Assembly: GCA_029983495.1 (NCBI GenBank) | Contig: JASBZJ010000056.1 | Coordinates: forward strand, 1 to 10,342 | DNA length: 10,342 nt | From: Porphyromonas sp. | Lineage (GTDB): Bacteria; Bacteroidota; Bacteroidia; Bacteroidales; Porphyromonadaceae | Direction of reading: 5' to 3' | Part shown: piece by piece, positions 6,645 through 10,342 of the stretch | Position numbering within the stretch: the first letter of the stretch is position 1 | Layout of the letters: each line of letters begins with the position of its first letter | Notes under the pieces: model-generated | Seen by the model: only the letters and a program-made list of their open reading frames with translations | What the model was told of the DNA's origin: nothing | Databases searched by the model: none | Made by a program: the position numbers and the translations under genes

Positions 6645-7903
6645 TCTATTCCATATTCCTTAAGCCTTCTGTAAAGTGTGCGATCGGCAATTCCCAAATC
6701 CTTTGCTGTTTTGCCTTTTTGACCACCGTTAAGTTCAAGAACATGCAAAGTAACCATCTCCTCTATTTCGCGCAAAGTTTTACCTTCGAGCCATTCAATG
6801 GCTTTCTTTACTTTGTCTTCGTTGGTAAGGGGTTCGTCATCCTCCGAAGTAATAGCAATTTCCTCGTGTGTATGCGTTGTAGTGGTAGTAGCTAAAGGTT
6901 TAGCCCAAATAATACTTTGCTCATCGGCAAGCGAAGTATCAGCTTGCTCATTCACAGACTTATTTTTCAGTTCTTCGAACTGTGTTTTGAGTTCGTGAAC
7001 GCTTCGGTTCAAATCGAAAAGTACCTTGTATAGTATTTCGCGTTCGTTGGCAAAATTAGGGGTATCGGATTCGTTTAACGAGGGTGTAATTATGGCTGGA
7101 TGATAATCGCGAAGCCCCTCCTCCAGCAAATACTTCTGAGCAACGGGCCTTGTAATTAACCTATCTTCCTCGAGCAAGCTCATTCTTTCAGCAACATTTT
7201 TAAGTTCGCGTACATTACCTGGCCACTTGTACGAAAGGAACAATCGCTGAGCCTCACCGTTAAGTTCGATAGGGGGTATGTTATTCTTTGCAGCACTTTG
7301 GCTAGCAAACAAACGGAAGATTAGGAGTATATCGTTGTGCCTATCGCGCAAAGGTGGCACCAAAATAGGTACAGTAGAAAGGCGGTAGTATAAATCCTCG
7401 CGGAACTTACCTTTTTTAATTGCTTCAGCAAGGTTAACATTGGTTGCGGCAACAACCCTCACATCGGTTTTTTGGGGAATACTAGAACCGACGGGTATAA
7501 AGTCGCCCCCCTCGAGAACACGTAAAAGCCTAGCCTGTGTTCCTAAAGGTAATTCGCCTATTTCGTCCAAAAAAATTGTTCCCTTATCGGCTTCTTCAAA
7601 ATAGCCTTTACGGTCGGCAACAGCCCCCGTAAACGAGCCTTTTCGGTGACCAAAAAGTTCACTATCGATGGTTCCTTCAGGTATTGAGCCACAGTTAACT
7701 GCGATATATTTATTATTTCTTCGCGGGGAATAGGCATGAACAATTTTTGGAAAAAACTCTTTGCCCACTCCACTTTCGCCTGTTATTAAAACGGAAACAT
7801 CAGTTGATGCTACCTGTAGGGCAACACGAATAGCCTCGAGCATACGAGGATCGTTACCAACGATACCAAACCGTTGCTTTACTTGTTGGATATTGTAATT
7901 CAT
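6641..7903 (-). CDS. Sigma-54-interacting AAA+ transcriptional regulator
   Basis: 420 residues from ATG at 7903; a GTG just before it is in frame but the ATG fits better. No receiver or sensor domain: the AAA+ core begins within 15 residues. Motifs: Walker A GESGVGKE (42-49), the sigma-54 contact loop GSFTGA (89-94, Ser in place of the usual Ala), Walker B GTIFLDEIGELP (108-119), the arginine-finger region FREDLYYRL, and WPGNVREL in the lid. A variable helical stretch follows, then a C-terminal Fis-type helix-turn-helix (TAKDLGIADRTLYRRLKEYG). It would activate RpoN promoters by ATP hydrolysis; targets are unknown. The length and lack of a sensory domain fit the conserved Bacteroidales orthologue found next to lptE. 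A promoter box lies at 7910-7917. Confidence 0.92.
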   Translation of the reverse strand: MNYNIQQVKQRFGIVGNDPRMLEAIRVALQVASTDVSVLITGESGVGKEFFPKIVHAYSPRRNNKYIAVNCGSIPEGTIDSELFGHRKGSFTGAVADRKGYFEEADKGTIFLDEIGELPLGTQARLLRVLEGGDFIPVGSSIPQKTDVRVVAATNVNLAEAIKKGKFREDLYYRLSTVPILVPPLRDRHNDILLIFRLFASQSAAKNNIPPIELNGEAQRLFLSYKWPGNVRELKNVAERMSLLEEDRLITRPVAQKYLLEEGLRDYHPAIITPSLNESDTPNFANEREILYKVLFDLNRSVHELKTQFEELKNKSVNEQADTSLADEQSIIWAKPLATTTTTHTHEEIAITSEDDEPLTNEDKVKKAIEWLEGKTLREIEEMVTLHVLELNGGQKGKTAKDLGIADRTLYRRLKEYGIE

Positions 7904-7909
7904 CACTTA

Positions 7910-7917
7910 CAAAGTTA
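7910..7917 (-). promoter_or_regulatory. Candidate -7 promoter box directly before the regulator gene
   Basis: TAACTTTG on the minus strand matches TAnnTTTG exactly and ends 6 bases before the ATG at 7903. If used, transcription would begin at or next to the start codon, giving a leaderless or nearly leaderless mRNA. No clear -33 box, so chance cannot be excluded. Confidence 0.4.
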
Positions 7918-7952
7918 CTTATAATATTGCACGAGGGCTTTTGCATAGCATA

Positions 7953-8834
7953 TCACTCGCTAGTTAAAGGTGCCAGTTGCTCCTGCTGCCCAATGGCCGT
8001 TATATGAAAGCAGGCCTGCCTACGTTCGTGCTTAATGTAACACCTACCTGCTTGTTGATATTGCACTAATATTGCGGCTAAATGTTGCTTTAAAACGGCA
8101 TCAGAAATAGTATTTTTTGTTATAGGGTCGAATCTACTCCACGAAATATCGAATGTTGTTCCATAACAATGAGCCGAATTTTCGGAAGCATTTGCATTCA
8201 CTCGCGACAAGCGTTCGCGTTGTTCCTCGCTACGGGTAAGGCTTGTAACAATAATTCTGTGAGGCGGAAGGTTATAATGCCTAAGCCTTCTGGAAAAATC
8301 AACGGCAATATCGTTCAGTAATAAAAAGGCTGATCGAACAAGGTAAGGTTCGGAATGAGAAAGTTTTGCGACCATTAGAACACTGTCGCTTTTAACTTGT
8401 AAAAAACTCCGCATGGTTTCAGCCGAAGAAAAATCGATTTCCGAAGGGGGAACTCCTCCTTGCTGAGCAGCTTGGAGATGAAGCGCATTAATGTCGTCGA
8501 ATGTTTTACCGTACGACCCAATAAATCGATATTCGATATTTATAGATGTTGGGTTAACATACTCGTAAATAGGCGATTTTTGGTTATGCTTTGGAGCAGA
8601 TGATAAAGCCCGTGACAATGCGTAAGCTACTGAAAATGCAATACCGAAAACAACAACCCAAAAGGAAACAAAGATTACCTTTTGCTTCCCATTGAGTCGT
8701 TTATACCCACGGCATAGCCACTGTAACCAATTATACTTGCATTTTCTGTTTTTTTGCTTAGAGGCCTGATTGTATTTTACGGGTTCAGCCCTATACGAAT
8801 CATTCGCAAGCTCCTCTGCAAGTTTATAATTCAT
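7953..8834 (-). CDS. Membrane-anchored M15-type peptidase-like protein (DUF5715-like)
   Basis: 293 residues, ATG at 8834, 28 bp after the mutase stop, so probably in its operon. A basic cytoplasmic N-terminus is followed by one membrane helix at about 53-74 (VIFVSFWVVVFGIAFSVAYA), so the rest lies outside the inner membrane. The domain after residue 100 contains VTSLTRS (196-202) and then S220-x-H222-x-x-G225-x-x-x-D229. That is the SxHxxGxxxD zinc-ligand pattern of M15 D-Ala-D-Ala peptidases and their relatives. E270 and the late H277 (ACFHIT) are placed to act as catalytic base and third ligand. This suggests a peptidoglycan peptidase of the periplasm, but activity is inferred from motif spacing only. 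I recall such sequences as DUF5715 in Bacteroidales; the family label is less certain than the motif. Confidence 0.75.
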   Translation of the reverse strand: MNYKLAEELANDSYRAEPVKYNQASKQKNRKCKYNWLQWLCRGYKRLNGKQKVIFVSFWVVVFGIAFSVAYALSRALSSAPKHNQKSPIYEYVNPTSINIEYRFIGSYGKTFDDINALHLQAAQQGGVPPSEIDFSSAETMRSFLQVKSDSVLMVAKLSHSEPYLVRSAFLLLNDIAVDFSRRLRHYNLPPHRIIVTSLTRSEEQRERLSRVNANASENSAHCYGTTFDISWSRFDPITKNTISDAVLKQHLAAILVQYQQAGRCYIKHERRQACFHITAIGQQEQLAPLTSE

Positions 8835-8862
8835 AAAAATAGCGAGCTTAGCCCCTCAATAA

Positions 8863-10342
8863 TTACACCTTACGTATTCCCAACTGGTCAATAACTTGTT
8901 CAATGCGTTGCTCAGCAACTTGCTTTGTTTCCTTAAGTTGCTCTTTATTATTGACCTTTTCAGCAATTCCTATGTAGTACTTTATTTTAGGTTCAGTACC
9001 ACTAGGGCGAATCGAAAGCTTTGAACCATCTTCGGCAATATACTGCAAAACATTGCTTTTTGCAGGCATTTCGAGGGGTGTAACCTTACCCGTTTGCAGG
9101 TCGGTTTGCTGTAAGCTTTGGTAATCCTTTAGTATTATAACCCTCGAGCCAGCAATTTGTTTAATAGGGTTGGCTCGGTACTCCGTCATCATCTGAGCAA
9201 TTTCGGTAGCACCTTCACGCCCTTTACGAACAAGGTTAAGACCTTTATCGGCAAAATAGCCATATGATAAGTAAATTTCGTCCAACAAGTCGAATAAGGT
9301 AAGCCCCTTACTTTCGGCCCAAACTGTAAGTTCGGCAAAAAGGCACGAAGCCGATACCGTACTCTTGTCGCGAATAAAATCCTCCCACAGGTATCCATAG
9401 CTTTCTTCGCCACCACCAATATACTTTTCGCACTGCTCTTTTTTGCGTATAATATCGGCAATCCACTTAAACCCAGTATAACTTTCGTAAAGGGTTATGC
9501 CTTCCTTATCAGCAATAGCTTTAATGAGGTCGGTAGTAACAATGGTTTTAACTACATATTCATTCCCCTGCAACAATCCTAGTTCCTTACGGCGAATTAT
9601 ACTGTAGTAGGTTAGAAGCATACAAATTAAGTTCCCATTAATAAGGTGCATTTCGCCATCATTGCCACGTGCTGCAACTCCTATTCTATCGCCATCGGGG
9701 TCGCTAGCGAGCACTAAATCGCACCCTTTTTCGTTAGCACGTTCAATTGCTAGCTTTAGGGCTGCAGGTTCTTCGGGGTTTGGCGAAATAACGGTAGGGA
9801 AATCGCCACTAACTACATCCTGTTCGGGAACATGCACTATATTATTAAAGCCAAAAGCCTCGAGTGTACGAGGAACAATACGCACGCCTGTTCCATGTAT
9901 TGGCGTGTAAACTATAGGGTAATCGGCATATTTACGGATAATTTCGGGGGATAGCGAAAGTTGTTTTACAGCCTCAATGAACGCTCGATCCATTTCGGTG
10001 CCAATTTCTTCAATAAGCTCCTTTGACCCATTCGTTTTTACCATATCAGGGGTAGTAATTTTACTTACTTCCTCAATAATGGCAACATCGTGGGGCGACA
10101 ATACTTGCGATCCATCTTCCCAATAAGCCTTATAACCGTTATACTCCTTAGGGTTGTGGCTTGCGGTAATCATAACACCGCTTTGGCATTCTAGCTTACG
10201 AATAGCAAACGAAATTTCGGGCGTTGGGCGAAGAGCATCGAACAAGTATACTTTTATACCATTGGCGACAAAAACATCAGCCGCAACCTTCGAAAAGTAT
10301 TCACTGTTGTTCCTACAATCGTGGCCAATAACAACTTTTATG
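8863..10342 (-). CDS. Phospho-sugar mutase (phosphoglucomutase/phosphomannomutase, PgcA/PGM2-like), N-terminus outside window
   Basis: 492 residues are visible and the frame is open to the right edge; family members have about 570-585, so roughly 80-90 are missing. It interconverts hexose 1- and 6-phosphates, feeding glycan and envelope precursor synthesis, in the cytoplasm. All four active-site loops are present: TASHNP with the phosphoserine (visible residue 61), DPDGDR for the metal (9685-9702), GGGEESYGYLWEDF for sugar recognition, and RPSGTEPKIKYY near the C-terminus for the phosphate. The GEESYG form and the length point to the PgcA/PGM2 branch rather than ManB/AlgC or GlmM. Upstream of 10245 the frame still reads family-typical sequence (VVIGHDCRNNS), so any start at 10245 (a TTG) is false. 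The gene is followed by the M15-like gene after 28 bp with no terminator. Confidence 0.95.
   Translation of the reverse strand, partial: IKVVIGHDCRNNSEYFSKVAADVFVANGIKVYLFDALRPTPEISFAIRKLECQSGVMITASHNPKEYNGYKAYWEDGSQVLSPHDVAIIEEVSKITTPDMVKTNGSKELIEEIGTEMDRAFIEAVKQLSLSPEIIRKYADYPIVYTPIHGTGVRIVPRTLEAFGFNNIVHVPEQDVVSGDFPTVISPNPEEPAALKLAIERANEKGCDLVLASDPDGDRIGVAARGNDGEMHLINGNLICMLLTYYSIIRRKELGLLQGNEYVVKTIVTTDLIKAIADKEGITLYESYTGFKWIADIIRKKEQCEKYIGGGEESYGYLWEDFIRDKSTVSASCLFAELTVWAESKGLTLFDLLDEIYLSYGYFADKGLNLVRKGREGATEIAQMMTEYRANPIKQIAGSRVIILKDYQSLQQTDLQTGKVTPLEMPAKSNVLQYIAEDGSKLSIRPSGTEPKIKYYIGIAEKVNNKEQLKETKQVAEQRIEQVIDQLGIRKV

Noticed and set aside
7960..7985. Sigma-54 -24/-12 promoter before the regulator (TGGCAC on the minus strand)
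   Set aside because: The GG to GC distance is 12 rather than 10 bases, and no TTGC element follows at the right place.
8844..8857. GAGCTTAGCCCCTC, 13 of 14 bases like a part of the palindrome arm at 2125-2138
   Set aside because: The match does not extend beyond 14 bases and has no inverted partner here; treated as chance, though a genome-wide copy count could revive it.
8863..10245. Start of the mutase at 10245
   Set aside because: The codon is TTG inside conserved family sequence; the frame and recognisable residues continue to the window edge.

Overview
The window looks like a piece of a Bacteroidota (Bacteroidales-type) chromosome. Three things point there: fimbrillin and BACON-type surface protein sequence, several upstream sites matching the Bacteroidota -7 promoter box TAnnTTTG, and the gene string sigma-54-type activator / lptE / TPR-like gene / secG, an order known from Bacteroidales. 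Every gene I can support lies on the minus strand, so transcription runs from right to left.

Right part (10342 to 4958), ordinary housekeeping and envelope genes. A phospho-sugar mutase enters from the right edge without its N-terminus. It is followed by a membrane-anchored protein with the zinc-ligand pattern of M15 peptidases (DUF5715-like). Then come an AAA+ sigma-54-type regulator, an LptE-like lipoprotein (ATGA overlap), a conserved TPR-like protein and secG. This run is closed by a strong intrinsic terminator at 4958-5003. The regulator has a promoter box only a few bases from its start codon.

Middle part (about 4810 to 3037): a small YtxH-domain membrane protein with its own promoter, then a two-gene unit with its own promoter box (a holin-like two-helix membrane protein and a small basic protein 2 bp behind it). 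The set resembles the YqjD/YqjE/YqjK-type arrangement. It ends at a hairpin-plus-T-run terminator that is also one copy of an inverted 23-bp repeat pair.

Left part (about 3036 to 1), an accessory surface-protein locus that looks rearranged. About 500 bp without a convincing gene is followed by a promoter box, a (GA)16 dinucleotide tract, a small hairpin flanked by 8-bp direct repeats, and a signal-peptide reading frame that has no ATG. That frame runs into a perfect 37-bp inverted repeat with an 8-nt loop. On the other side lies the C-terminal end of a fimbrillin/BACON-type protein without a start. Next, 41 bp downstream, is an intact-looking fimbrillin-family lipoprotein with a C-terminal FISUMP-like module, which leaves the window at the left edge. 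The most interesting observations are the long-palindrome junction between two gene fragments and the GA tract, whose length decides whether an upstream ATG is in frame with the signal peptide. I saw no tRNA, rRNA, CRISPR array or transposase gene.
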